DNA of 64,000 nt from assembly GCA_964351995.1 (NCBI GenBank), contig CAYGQE010000023.1, forward strand, positions 14,899 to 78,898, written 5' to 3'. Below, piece after piece: positions 44,528-52,880 of this stretch (its first letter is position 1; each line of letters begins with the position of its first letter). A program made the translations under genes and the position numbers. The DNA is from SZUA-35 sp964351995. Lineage in GTDB: Bacteria > Actinomycetota > Acidimicrobiia > Acidimicrobiales > SZUA-35. The notes under the pieces are model-generated. The model saw only the letters and a program-made list of their open reading frames with translations. It was not told the origin of the DNA and ran no database searches.

Positions 44528-44845
44528 CTACAGATTCATCCCGGAGTCGTCGGCGACTCGGTGTATCTCGGCGAGGGCAGCGGGGCGTTCAAGGTCTCTG
44601 CGACCTCGGTACTCGAGCAGGTCTACGACTCTGACTCGGCGGTGTTCGCCAGCGCCGTGGGCAGCAAGGTCGCCACGTTCGATGAGCGTGACGACGTGGG
44701 GTTCGCTGGCATTGAGCATTTCGGCAGCTTGGGAAAGCGTGAGCACTGGCTCGAACAGTATGTGCTGGGAACAAGGCGTGCGAGGGCACCGGCGCACTGG
44801 TGAGGATCGCCCAGAGTTCCGATCTTCTTCGGCGACGTCCCCCAA
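44528..44845 (-). pseudogene. Excisionase-family HTH protein, probable remnant
   Basis: The reverse strand encodes LTLSQAAEMLNASEPHVVTL and EHRRVRVVDLLEYRGRRDLE, an HTH of the excisionase/antitoxin type, ending LAEIHRVADDSGMNL. Sequence before the HTH (to 44845) does not look native: it overlaps the integrase fragment and lacks a plausible start near the domain. The gene is probably a 5'-truncated remnant of a mobile element or toxin-antitoxin unit. Confidence 0.5.
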
Positions 44846-45692
44846 CGAGACGAGTCACTCCCGAAGTTCCTCGACGACGGCGACTACACCAAATTCATGC
44901 GAGCCCTCGCAGAAGAACCCACCGTGTTCCGCAGGCTCGCTGTTGAGATGCTGGCCCGGACAGGGATGCGCGTTGGCGAACTCTGCGACCTCGAACACGA
45001 CGCCGTCAACATCATGGGCAACGAACCATGGCTGAGAATCCCCGTCGGGAAACTCCACACCGACCGGTTCATCCCGCTGCACCCCCAACTCGTTGACCTC
45101 ATCGCGCAGTATCAGGCCAGCGACGGGCCTTTCACGCCAGGCCGGCTGCTGTCGGGCCTTGAAGGGCCGCTCAACCGCTACGCCGTTGAACGCTGGGTCA
45201 AATCCGTCGGCCGCCGAGCCGGAATCAGCCACGTTCACCCCCACAAACTCCGGCACACCTTCGCCACCCAAGCCATCAACCGCGGAATGTCAATCGAAGC
45301 GATCGCCGCCCTCCTCGGACACCGCTCACTCGATATGACGATGTGCCACGCCAAGATCTCCAACAAGGTCGTCGCTGACGAATACGCAGCAGTCGCAGCC
45401 AAAATCGAAGCGCTTTACAACACCGACGAACCGCTCGACGCCGACATCATCGGCAGTGATGAAACGCCTCCAACACGAAGTCCACCACCGGCTTCTCGGC
45501 AACGGATGGTGCCAACGACCAGCCCAACTCGACTGCAGCTTCGAGTCGATCTGTGAGTCCTGCACCCACTTCGGCACCGACCCCACGTTCCAGCCCGTCA
45601 TCCTGCGCCAACGCGATCACGCAGCCGCCAACAACCAGACCAGCCGGGCCGAACTCTTCACCAAACTCCTCGACCAGACCGGACCCCAGCAA
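44804..45692 (+). pseudogene. Tyrosine recombinase/integrase remnant (N-terminus missing, catalytic Tyr lost, frameshifted)
   Basis: The frame opens right after a stop at 44801 with PIFFGDVPQRDESLPKFL, so the core-binding domain is absent. The catalytic domain has ARTGMRVGELCDL (Arg), VGKLHTDR (Lys), HPHKLRHTF and LGHRSLDMT. The nucleophile position of this family (RYAKI) reads CHAKI, so Tyr is His. Near 45454 the frame shifts: KRLQHEVHHRLLGNGWC and the Cys-rich tail (LDCSFESICESC) continue in a second frame to 45692. It is not functional. Confidence 0.8.
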
Positions 45693-45710
45693 TGACCTCG
45701 AACCTTTCCC

Positions 45711-47029
45711 TTGACAAGATCACCTGCATATCGCCGGTACTGCGGCGCGGCGTGGTCAGTGTTGGCTCGGGTTTATCCGCTGGCGCTTTCGGTGGCTATC
45801 GCACCCGAGCCGAATCGGCCTAACCCGCGCGGCGTGGCGGTGGACGCCGACGGAAACCTCTACATCGCCGGTACCAGTAACCATCGGGTGCAGAAAGTCG
45901 ACACCACAGGCACCGTCACCACTGTCGCTGGCGGCAANNNNNNNNNNNNNNNNNNNNNNNNNNNNNNNNNNNNNNNNNNNNNNNNNNNNNNNNNNNNNNN
46001 NNNNNNNNNNNNNNNNNNNNNNNNNNNNNNNNNNNNNATCGGGTGCAGAAAGTCGACACCACAGGCACCGTCACCACTGTCGCTGGCGGCAAAGGCTACG
46101 GGTCTGCCCCCAACCAACTCTCAAGTCCGTTCGGGTTGACGGTGGATGCCGACGGAGACCTCTACATCGCCGACACCGCCAACAATCGGGTGCAGAAAGT
46201 CGGCACTACAGGCACCGTCACCACTGTCGCTGGCGGCAACGGCGCCGGGTCTGGAACCAACCAACTCAACTTTCCGCGTGGGTTGGCGGTGGACGCTGAC
46301 GAAAGCCTCTACATCGCCGACACCAACAACAATCGGGTGCAGAAACTCACCGCCGCAGACATCACCGCACCCGTGGTCACCATCACCACACCAACCGCCG
46401 CCGAAACCGGCGACACCCTCACCGCAGCATTCCTTTGCACAGACGAAGGCACCGCAGGACTCACCACCTGCACCGCCACCCTCAACAGCAACACCATCAA
46501 CAACGGCGACACCATCAACACAACAAGCGCTGGCACCGCGACCCTGTCCGTCACCGCCGTCGACGGCGCCAACAACACCACCACCGAAACCATCACCATC
46601 ACCATCACCGCACCAGAACAACAGCCCGAGCCCGAGCCCGAATCCGAGGTGGGGTCGAGAGAGTTGACCGGCGCCTACGCCGGCATGTCCGGGATCGAAG
46701 GGACAGTGTCACGTCTCTACATGGCGGTGTTCAACCGTCAACCCGACGCCGGCGGCCACGCCTACTGGGTCGACCGAGCCAACAACGACCTCACCTCGCG
46801 CGACATGGCTAGGTACTTCATCAACTCACCCGAGTTCATCGACACCTACAACACCCTCGACAACGGCGAGTTCGTCGACCTGCTGTATCTCGACGTCATG
46901 GACCGTGCCGGCGACTCCGGCGGTGTGCGGTTCTGGAACGAACAACTCGACAGCGGTATGGACCGCTCCCTCGTGGTGCTGCAGTTCTCCGAATCACCAG
47001 AATTCAAAGCTCTCACCGGCACTGCCTGA
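45711..47029 (+). CDS. NHL-repeat / DUF4214 surface protein interrupted by an assembly gap
   Basis: Left of the gap: GVAVDADGNLYIAGTSNHRVQKV, here seen as VDADGNLYIAGTSNHRVQKV. Right of it: two or three more NHL blades (VDADGDLYIADTANNRVQKV, VDADESLYIADTNNNRVQ), then an Ig-like domain (TAPVVTITTPTAAETGD), an acidic linker and a C-terminal DUF4214 domain (TVSRLYMAVFNRQPDAGGHA and LLYLDVMDRAGDSGGVRFW). The two sides are in different frames because the gap length is arbitrary. No signal peptide is visible at the left end, so the true N-terminus is uncertain, and it abuts the integrase remnant. Confidence 0.65.
45938..46037. other. Assembly gap (100 N) inside an NHL repeat array
   Basis: Exactly 100 N, the usual placeholder for unknown length. 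About 50 bases before the gap (from ATCGGGTGCAGAAAG) recur directly after it, so the assembler stopped within identical repeats. Some blades are probably missing. Confidence 0.95.
46038..46335 (+). repeat. Tandem NHL-coding repeats (about 147 bp unit)
   Basis: Blocks starting CGGGTGCAGAAAGTCG and ending near CTCTACATCGCCGACAC recur at 46040, 46187 and 46336, with another before the gap at 45886. Nucleotide identity between units is high, which suggests recent expansion or gene conversion of propeller blades. Confidence 0.75.
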
Positions 47030-47157
47030 CAACGCTGTCGAGCACTCGATATCACCACGCAGAATCACGCACCGCCCACTGCCCGGACCACTCGGGAACG
47101 GCCCCACTGCGGTGCAGCAATATCCGTCTGACTCCCTCCGCCTGGAAGGACTGCCGG

Positions 47158-47568
47158 TCAGATAGCGACGACCTCGACGAGGTCCTCGAGTGCGGCGAAA
47201 TCGGTCGGGTTTCTGGTGTAGAGCGGAAGGCCGACCGAGCACGCAATCGCAGCGATCATCAAGTCCACCGCTCGTGCCCCACGAGCTTTTCGCCCGGCCG
47301 ACACAACTGCGGCGTAGACCCGCCCGTACGCCCGTGCTGCTTCGGAGTCGAAGGGCAACGGATCGAATGCCGCTTCTGTTCTTTGCAGTCGGTCTTGCCG
47401 ACGAGCCCGCTCGTTGGCGTCAGTCGCTGCGTGTGGACCCGCAGCGAGTTCGGCCATCGTGAGCGCGGTCACAGCGACCTCAACTGGCAAGGCACTCGCC
47501 TCGATCTCGTCGAGATCGATCACGACCGACGTGTCGAGGATGCCGCGCAGCGGACGTTCATCAGCCAC
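47158..47568 (-). CDS. vapC: PIN-domain toxin (VapC-like)
   Basis: The 136-residue PIN ribonuclease has ILDTSVVIDLDEIE (first Asp), ALTMAELAAGPHA (Glu), RGARAVDLMIAAIAC (Asp) and LPLYTRNPTDFAAL (final Asp/Asn). These form the acidic Mg site. VapC toxins cleave tRNA or rRNA. The start overlaps the antitoxin's 3' end by 8 bp. Confidence 0.88.
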   Translation of the reverse strand: MADERPLRGILDTSVVIDLDEIEASALPVEVAVTALTMAELAAGPHAATDANERARRQDRLQRTEAAFDPLPFDSEAARAYGRVYAAVVSAGRKARGARAVDLMIAAIACSVGLPLYTRNPTDFAALEDLVEVVAI

Positions 47569-47815
47569 GAGGAGTGATGTCTTGGCTTGCGATGTTGTCG
47601 AGGTCCTGGCGGAGCTGCTCGTTGTCTACCGCGGGAGCGGTTCGGAAGATCTCGGTGACGGTTTCGGCAGCGACGAACCGAAGCCGACGTAGTGGCGTGA
47701 GTTCTCCCACGGGTACGCCGTTTCGGGTGACGACGAAGGATTCGCCTTCGTCGAGGCGGCGCATGATCTCGCCGCTTCCGTTCCGGAGTTCTCGCTGAGT
47801 GATGGTTTGCCCCAT
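47561..47815 (-). CDS. Phd/YefM-family antitoxin
   Basis: From ATG 47815 the 84-residue product reads MGQTITQRELRNGSGEIMRRLDEGESFVVTR, a Phd/YefM DNA-binding fold (in short GQTITQRELRNGSGEIMR), then GVPVGELTPLRR and an acidic tail (NEQLRQDLDNIAS). It neutralises the PIN toxin and probably represses the operon at the palindrome just upstream. Confidence 0.88.
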   Translation of the reverse strand: MGQTITQRELRNGSGEIMRRLDEGESFVVTRNGVPVGELTPLRRLRFVAAETVTEIFRTAPAVDNEQLRQDLDNIASQDITPRG

Positions 47816-47825
47816 CACGGCACCG

Positions 47826-47840
47826 TAGCACGGCGTGCTA
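47826..47840. promoter_or_regulatory. Palindrome before the antitoxin gene, probable operator
   Basis: TAGCACG-G-CGTGCTA is a perfect 15-base inverted repeat beginning 11 bp upstream of the antitoxin ATG (reverse strand). Its position fits autoregulation by the antitoxin-toxin complex. Confidence 0.55.
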
Positions 47841-47975
47841 CTTGGTTCAATGGATCAACTAGGTCGCCTCTCGTTCGAGCCTGGCCCCAACCACCGAGAG
47901 CATCACATAGCACCGCCCATTTCATCACCTACGACCGGCAACTGCTGCACACGGGGCTCGGATATCGCTCCTCAG

Positions 47976-48437
47976 TCAGTGCTGTATGCGGATCTCCTGC
48001 ACAAGGCGATCGCCGCCGGGTTCATCCAGGATGATCGTGGCCCGGAGATCGTCGGTGCTCGGAGATGAGGTCAGCATTCGGATCTCATCGTTGGCAACGA
48101 GCAGTTCCCATCCGCGCTCGATCAGATCTGTGGCGGCGAGGTCCAGAAGCGCTTCGCGGTCGGATCCGGCGGGTACCTCGAACCAGTACGTGATCTGCAG
48201 GTCATCGTGGCCCGGTCCTCCTGGTGGCGGGGTGTCGAGCTCTGGCCGCTGTTCGATCTCGTCGTCGGGTGGATCGCTCATCGTGAGCCCGATATCGACG
48301 GGGCTTGTGAGTGGGTCATGGCGATACTGGGTGAGTCGAGTCTCGGCCCGTTCGGTGCCATCGACATCGCCGCACGCCGCCAGCAGCAACGCAGTCACGA
48401 CCGCGGCGAGGATCCTGTCCGAGCCGTGCCTGCTCAT
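47976..48437 (-). CDS. Putative lipoprotein downstream of PepSY gene
   Basis: From ATG 48437 (MSRHGSDRILAAVVTALLLAACG) the product has 153 residues with a clear lipobox LLAAC. The mature protein has an acidic/Pro-rich stretch (SDPPDDEIEQRPELDTPPPG) and a domain with LQITYWFEVPAGSDREALLDL and TSSPSTDDLRATIIL. I recognise no family. Its start overlaps the stop of the PepSY gene (ATGA), so it is the third gene of a DUF2271-PepSY-lipoprotein operon. Confidence 0.72.
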   Translation of the reverse strand: MSRHGSDRILAAVVTALLLAACGDVDGTERAETRLTQYRHDPLTSPVDIGLTMSDPPDDEIEQRPELDTPPPGGPGHDDLQITYWFEVPAGSDREALLDLAATDLIERGWELLVANDEIRMLTSSPSTDDLRATIILDEPGGDRLVQEIRIQH

Positions 48438-49183
48438 CCGAGGATCACCCAGATCGAGGTAGCCACCAGTGCAACACCAGCCACGCCAGCAACAGAGAAG
48501 GAGCTTCGACGTCGCTTCCGAAGGAAGAACTGGATGACAAGGCCAGACACAGCGATAGCGATAAGCGCGACCGCGACAACGTTGATGAGGAACTTCCACG
48601 TGCCGCTCGCACTGGTGCCCGTGTGGAGATCGTTGAACGTGCTGACCAGGCCCGTGGTCAACACCGTCAAGGTGTAGGACCCGGTCTCGCCGTCGAACAC
48701 GGCATACGCGCTGTAACCAGGATTCTTGTAGTTGATCGACGCCTGCCCGGCGGTCTCGCCGTAGTCGGTGACGTCACCGCGGACACCCTCGTCGGACCGG
48801 AAGTACTGGTCGGCAGCGAGGTAGTCGATCGCATCGGCACCGATCACCCCGTCGGGCAGCGCACCCTCGGACGTCCTGACGGATCCGTCGGTGCCCAACG
48901 TCCACGACGGGTTGTTCAACAGCAACCCAGTGACCGCGAAGAACAAGATGGCGACGAGGCCGAACATGGCGGTGTAGACGTGGATCAGCCGCGACCATCG
49001 ATGCACGTTGGTCTTCAGCCGTGAACGCGACGGCCTGGGGCCCTTCACCGGTCCCACGGTGGCCGAGTTCCCGGGGGCGTTGCCCTGCTTCACATCAGCT
49101 TTCCTTTGGGCCTCGAGCTTGGCGCCGGCTGCGACAAGAGACTCGGCTCGCGAAGGCGTCGCTTGTGTATCGCCGCCACTCAT
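48434..49183 (-). CDS. PepSY-associated transmembrane protein
   Basis: The 249-residue protein has a cytoplasmic tail and TM1 with the PepSY-TM signature HRWSRLIHVYTAMFGLVAIL (about 62-81) and GLLLNNPSW. An exported domain follows (residues about 90-190, with FNDLHTGTSASGTWKF), then TM helices (VAVALIAIAVSGLVIQFFL, and a final one ending SIWVILG). PepSY-TM proteins often pair with DUF2271 proteins and are thought to act in metal or electron transfer. That link is from known neighbourhoods, not proof here. Confidence 0.82.
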   Translation of the reverse strand: MSGGDTQATPSRAESLVAAGAKLEAQRKADVKQGNAPGNSATVGPVKGPRPSRSRLKTNVHRWSRLIHVYTAMFGLVAILFFAVTGLLLNNPSWTLGTDGSVRTSEGALPDGVIGADAIDYLAADQYFRSDEGVRGDVTDYGETAGQASINYKNPGYSAYAVFDGETGSYTLTVLTTGLVSTFNDLHTGTSASGTWKFLINVVAVALIAIAVSGLVIQFFLRKRRRSSFSVAGVAGVALVATSIWVILG

Positions 49184-49875
49184 GTGACGAGCTCGATCGA
49201 AGCCGCCGACAACTCTCCGTCATCAGCCATACCGACTGACGCCGGACCGACCACGGTGATCGCTTGGCGAGTGAGCGACGTCGGACCGTCCTCGCGAACC
49301 GACTCGACGTTAACGAAGTAGTCCCCTGCCAGCACGCCAGCACCATCGCTGCCCTGCCAGCTGACCGCGTAGGTTCCCGCTACCCGAGTCGCTCCAGAAA
49401 CCGACGAATAGTCAGCACCCGCCGCCGCTACATCGGAGTACCAAGCCGAAAGATCAGACAGCCACTCGGTCCCCTTTTGTCCCTGAAGGAACCAGACAGC
49501 GATCGTGTCTACGAGGTCACCGTTGGCATCCTCGACCCACACGGCGATGTACGGGTTTTCCTGCTTACCCTCCGACGACATCGTGTAGGTGAAACTCACG
49601 ATCAGCTCCCCGGCCGCCGTCGCAGCGGAAGCTGGGCTCTCTGCAGCGGTGGTCGTATCGGATGTGTCGGCGGACCCCTCAGAAGCATCGACCGTAGAAT
49701 CAGCGCTCGCGGTGGACGAAGCATCCGATGACGCCTCGGCTAGCAACGCCGAGTCGTCGCCACACGCCACAAGGAACAAGGCGCCGGCAGCACCGAACAG
49801 CACCGTACGGCGGCTGATCACGCTGCCCGCCTGTACATGTCGTTGAAAGCGGGGGGCTGCGGGTTCTTCGCTCAT
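49180..49875 (-). CDS. DUF2271 Tat-exported lipoprotein
   Basis: From ATG 49875 the product has 231 residues. SRRTVLFGAAGALFLVACG is a twin-arginine leader with lipobox. A Ser/Thr/Ala linker follows, then DUF2271: GELIVSFTYTMSSEGKQENPYIAVWVED, in short YTMSSEGKQENPYIAVWVED, then FLQGQKGTEWLSDLSAWYSD and GTYAVSWQGSDGAGVLAGDY. DUF2271 proteins are probable redox or metal-associated exported proteins. Its promoter has a perfect tandem TCACAGG box. The stop overlaps the PepSY start. Confidence 0.85.
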   Translation of the reverse strand: MSEEPAAPRFQRHVQAGSVISRRTVLFGAAGALFLVACGDDSALLAEASSDASSTASADSTVDASEGSADTSDTTTAAESPASAATAAGELIVSFTYTMSSEGKQENPYIAVWVEDANGDLVDTIAVWFLQGQKGTEWLSDLSAWYSDVAAAGADYSSVSGATRVAGTYAVSWQGSDGAGVLAGDYFVNVESVREDGPTSLTRQAITVVGPASVGMADDGELSAASIELVT

Positions 49876-49932
49876 GGAAAGACTCCTGTCTTGTGTCGTT
49901 CGGCAAACTTCGGTGTCACCCTGACGACCGAT

Positions 49933-49950
49933 CCTGTGAGCGACCTGTGA
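49933..49950 (-). promoter_or_regulatory. PhoP-box-like direct repeat upstream of DUF2271
   Basis: On the coding strand it reads TCACAGG-TCGC-TCACAGG: identical 7-mers with an 11-bp period, 58 bp before the DUF2271 start. This equals the M. tuberculosis PhoP box layout. The remaining stretch to the HupE stop at 50178 holds no other gene I can support. Confidence 0.75.
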
Positions 49951-50177
49951 AGCCCGAACAAAGGGACTTTGGTCCTCCTCGGGTCGACGTGGCAGCTCTC
50001 GTCTGGGCAAGCCATCGCCGAGTTGAATCGTCACCGAAGTGTTTGTCGCACTGCTGCGCCGAGACCCGACGTCGTTCCTCAGCCGACAACCGGACTGACG
50101 ACCCACGCCGACCTCCGCGGCCGGCACCGGCGAGCTCCGGAGTGTCCACCTCCTCAGCGTCGCCGCCGTCGATCCGG

Positions 50178-51482
50178 TCAGTCGAGGACAGCGACTCGAC
50201 CCTCGGCGCGGGCGGCAGCGGTCAGGTCAGAGAGGGCCAACGCAACGGCAACGACAGACAGCGTTCCGACAGCGACGAATGGACGCTCGATCGCTGAGGT
50301 TTCGATGGGAGCGAGTGGGTTGGAGAAGATCCCAACCCGGTCTCCAATCCAACCAATCGCTGCAGCCAGCGAGGCCAAGCCGAGACCAATGCGGACCTTG
50401 CCGTAGTGGGCTGTCCGGCTGAGCAAGTAGAGCGCCGGCAAGAACGCTGCGACAGCCGCCATTTGGGCCAGCTCGACGCCGACGTTGAAGGCGAGAAGTG
50501 TGAGGAGCTGTGAGTCGCCTGTCAGCGCAAGCGAGTCGAGAATCTCGGCAAACGCCAGGCCATGAACCAGACCAAACACACCAGCGATTGCGACCTCGCC
50601 ATTGCGAACGATCGGGCGAATCGCGTGAATCGCACCCACCACAATCGATGCTGCGATGAGGATCTCGACCGGTCGGGCTGGCGCGTTGACCCAGCCGATC
50701 GTTGCCAGCGCCAACGACGCTGAGTGGCCGATCAAGAATGCGGTCGATACGCCGAGCACATGCAGCATCATGCGGCGGGCGCCGGCGCTGCCGGCCCAGC
50801 GGCGGCGGCTGTTGATAAGGAGCGGGGCGGGAAGGATCAGCACGATCAGAAAGAGGATGTGGTCCGCCCCTTCGAGAACGTGGTCGAACCCGAGCTTCAC
50901 AATGTCGACGAGGGCAGCGGCTGAGTGCTCGGCGCTGCTTCCATCGCTCGCGACGGACAGGACTGATCGGCCGGATCTGAGGGTGCCTCCGGCAAGTGAC
51001 CCTTGTTCGGGGTTGACGACCCCAACAAGCACCTCGTGGTCGTGGTCGGCGTCGATGATGACGTCGTAGACGAGGTCGAAGTCCTCGACCTCGTCGGTGG
51101 GAGGTTCAAAGGTGACCGCAGCGTCGAGGTGTTGGTCTTCGACAACGACCGAGACAGACATTTCACCGACTGTGGAGGACCAGTCCGTGTGATCGTCACT
51201 GCTGCGAACCGTGACGTTCTCGCCGAGGTAGGCGGCGATTGCATCCCCGTACTCGGCAACAACGCTTTCCGGGTCGTCGATCAGCGGCAGGTCGGTGGAC
51301 TGGGCCAACAAATCAAGGGGAACCGACAGGTTGGCCTCGACGGATTGGTCGAGGACGACAACTTGCACGGAACTGAAGCCTGGCTCGTGGGCGCTAGCCG
51401 GACCGGCCACAACCAGCGACGCAACGACGACAGAGATGACCGCCACGAGGAGGGCGACGGAGCGAGCTGGCCGGAGATGCAT
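50178..51482 (-). CDS. HupE/UreJ-family membrane protein with exported N-terminal domain
   Basis: From ATG 51482 (MHLRPARS) the product has 434 residues. It has a signal peptide (about 1-32, ending ASAHEPG), an exported beta-rich domain (about 33-195) and a HupE/UreJ_2 membrane domain: LGFDHVLEGADHILFLIVLILP with conserved His/Asp, LIGHSASLALATIGW, GEVAIAGVFGLVHGLAFAE and FNVGVELAQ. HupE/UreJ proteins are linked to Ni or Co supply, but this long subclass is uncharacterised. A strong hairpin separates it from the DUF3500 gene. No PhoP box precedes it. Confidence 0.85.
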   Translation of the reverse strand: MHLRPARSVALLVAVISVVVASLVVAGPASAHEPGFSSVQVVVLDQSVEANLSVPLDLLAQSTDLPLIDDPESVVAEYGDAIAAYLGENVTVRSSDDHTDWSSTVGEMSVSVVVEDQHLDAAVTFEPPTDEVEDFDLVYDVIIDADHDHEVLVGVVNPEQGSLAGGTLRSGRSVLSVASDGSSAEHSAAALVDIVKLGFDHVLEGADHILFLIVLILPAPLLINSRRRWAGSAGARRMMLHVLGVSTAFLIGHSASLALATIGWVNAPARPVEILIAASIVVGAIHAIRPIVRNGEVAIAGVFGLVHGLAFAEILDSLALTGDSQLLTLLAFNVGVELAQMAAVAAFLPALYLLSRTAHYGKVRIGLGLASLAAAIGWIGDRVGIFSNPLAPIETSAIERPFVAVGTLSVVAVALALSDLTAAARAEGRVAVLD

Positions 51483-51520
51483 GTGGAGTTTTCCTGTTAA
51501 TCGGTCGGGTTCTGAGCACA

Positions 51521-51553
51521 AGGTCGGCGGGGCAACGATTGCCCCGCCGACCT
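51521..51553 (-). terminator. 15-bp perfect hairpin after DUF3500
   Basis: AGGTCGGCGGGGCAA and TTGCCCCGCCGACCT enclose CGA, 26 bp after the DUF3500 stop and before the HupE start. The stability suggests a terminator or a processing/attenuation point between the two genes. Confidence 0.75.
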
Positions 51554-51578
51554 CGTGGTGCTTTGGACGTTGGATTCG

Positions 51579-52766
51579 CTAGGCGGCGTCGCCGTAGTCG
51601 TCTGACTTGTCACGGAAGATGCCGTGGAAGTGAATGCCCGTGGCCCCGTCTTCGTTGGAAACCTCGATCCAGAGACTCGGGCCGTCAATGCGGGCGTATG
51701 CGCCCGAGGTCTCGGTGTCGATTCCGGTTGCCCACGCCACGTAGGTCTCGTCGAAGTCGGCAACATATTCGGCCAAGAGGGTGTCGGCTACTGAGGAGTC
51801 GAAGTCGGCGACGAACGTCTCGATCGCTGCGACGACGAGTGCCTGCTGATCATCGGACAGTTCGCTGACAAGCTGCCCCTCGGTGTCAGGGAACCCCGTG
51901 TCGGTTCCTGGACCCATGACGACGGTGTCGGGAGCACTTGAGAGTTCAGCCGTTGCCTGCTCGTCGGTATCGAGGGCGTTGAAGATGGCGTACATGGCCG
52001 ACATCTCGTCCCCCATCACGTCGTAGCTCGTGCCGTCGACCTCGAAGGTGCCGGGCTCGACGCCGGTGAATGCTGGTGTGACTGTGACGGTGTCGCCTTC
52101 GAAGGTCAGCATGCGTGCGACGTGGTGTCCGCCGAACTGGATAGCGAAGGCGTCGGTGTCCGACGGCGTGCCATAGATGGCCATCGAGTAGCAGTCGGAG
52201 TCCCAGATGGTATTGCCGAGGCTGTCCTGGAGGTAGTCGTCTGCGAGCCGAATGGCTTCGAACTCGCTGTAGCCGTCGTCACTGAGCGCCGTAGCAGCCA
52301 GGCTCAGGAACGCAGTCTGCTGGTCATCACTGAGCGAACCGATCTGAATGCCGGAGCGCTCCACTGCGTTGTCCGCTTCTTCAACACAAGCGGGGAGGTT
52401 GGACCAGCCAGAGGTGATGGTGCTGTCGCCGAAGTCATAGAGCACGGTGTCGGCTTCGTCATCGGAAAGGGTGGCGAGGAAGGCATCGGCAGCGACGACG
52501 ACCTCTGCGGTGTTGGACGAACCAGAAGTAGAATTGTCGGCGTCTTCTTCATCGGATGTCTCGTCGTCGGATTCTTCAGCCTCGCCGGTCGACTCCTCGT
52601 CGACCTCTTCAGCTTGTTCGTCGTCGTTCGCTTCCTCGGCGGTTTCCGCCGTTGTGGTGGTGTCGTCGTCAGTGGCGTCCTCGGCCGTGGCGTCGGAGCC
52701 GCATGCTGCGGCCCCCATTGACAGCGCCAGCAGCAGCGCCAGCAGTTGGTTCGTCCGGGTTTTCAT
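51579..52766 (-). CDS. DUF3500 lipoprotein
   Basis: From ATG 52766 (MKTRTNQLLALLLALSMGAA) the product has 395 residues with a lipoprotein-type leader (MGAAACGSD). A very acidic spacer of about 65 residues (Glu/Asp/Ser/Thr) follows. The DUF3500 domain includes AFAIQFGGHHVARMLTFEGD, VTVTPAFTGVEPGTF, DQQALVVAAIETFV and WIEVSNEDGATGIHFHGIFRD with clustered His. DUF3500 has no proven function, and the His pattern suggests metal binding. Its promoter has an exact TCACAGC-N4-TCACAGC box. Confidence 0.87.
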   Translation of the reverse strand: MKTRTNQLLALLLALSMGAAACGSDATAEDATDDDTTTTAETAEEANDDEQAEEVDEESTGEAEESDDETSDEEDADNSTSGSSNTAEVVVAADAFLATLSDDEADTVLYDFGDSTITSGWSNLPACVEEADNAVERSGIQIGSLSDDQQTAFLSLAATALSDDGYSEFEAIRLADDYLQDSLGNTIWDSDCYSMAIYGTPSDTDAFAIQFGGHHVARMLTFEGDTVTVTPAFTGVEPGTFEVDGTSYDVMGDEMSAMYAIFNALDTDEQATAELSSAPDTVVMGPGTDTGFPDTEGQLVSELSDDQQALVVAAIETFVADFDSSVADTLLAEYVADFDETYVAWATGIDTETSGAYARIDGPSLWIEVSNEDGATGIHFHGIFRDKSDDYGDAA

Positions 52767-52837
52767 TTCAGGGGTTCCTTTGAATTGGGAAGAGGTTCGG
52801 CCCATTGGCCCTACGAAATGCGACGCTAAATGGCTTG

Positions 52838-52855
52838 GCTGTGAGCAAGCTGTGA
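52838..52855 (-). promoter_or_regulatory. Perfect PhoP box upstream of DUF3500
   Basis: Coding strand: TCACAGC-TTGC-TCACAGC, exactly the consensus described for M. tuberculosis PhoP, 72 bp before the DUF3500 ATG. Confidence 0.8.
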
Positions 52856-52880
52856 ACCTCCACCTCTCTTGGAGTTCTTT

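Noticed and set aside
44274..47157. attL/attR pair for the former island
   Set aside because: I could not find a second copy of the tRNA 3' sequence within the window.
47905..47975. Possible IS3 transposase tail (LLHTGLGYRS-like frame)
   Set aside because: Only about ten residues resemble the HSALGYR motif. Too short to claim.
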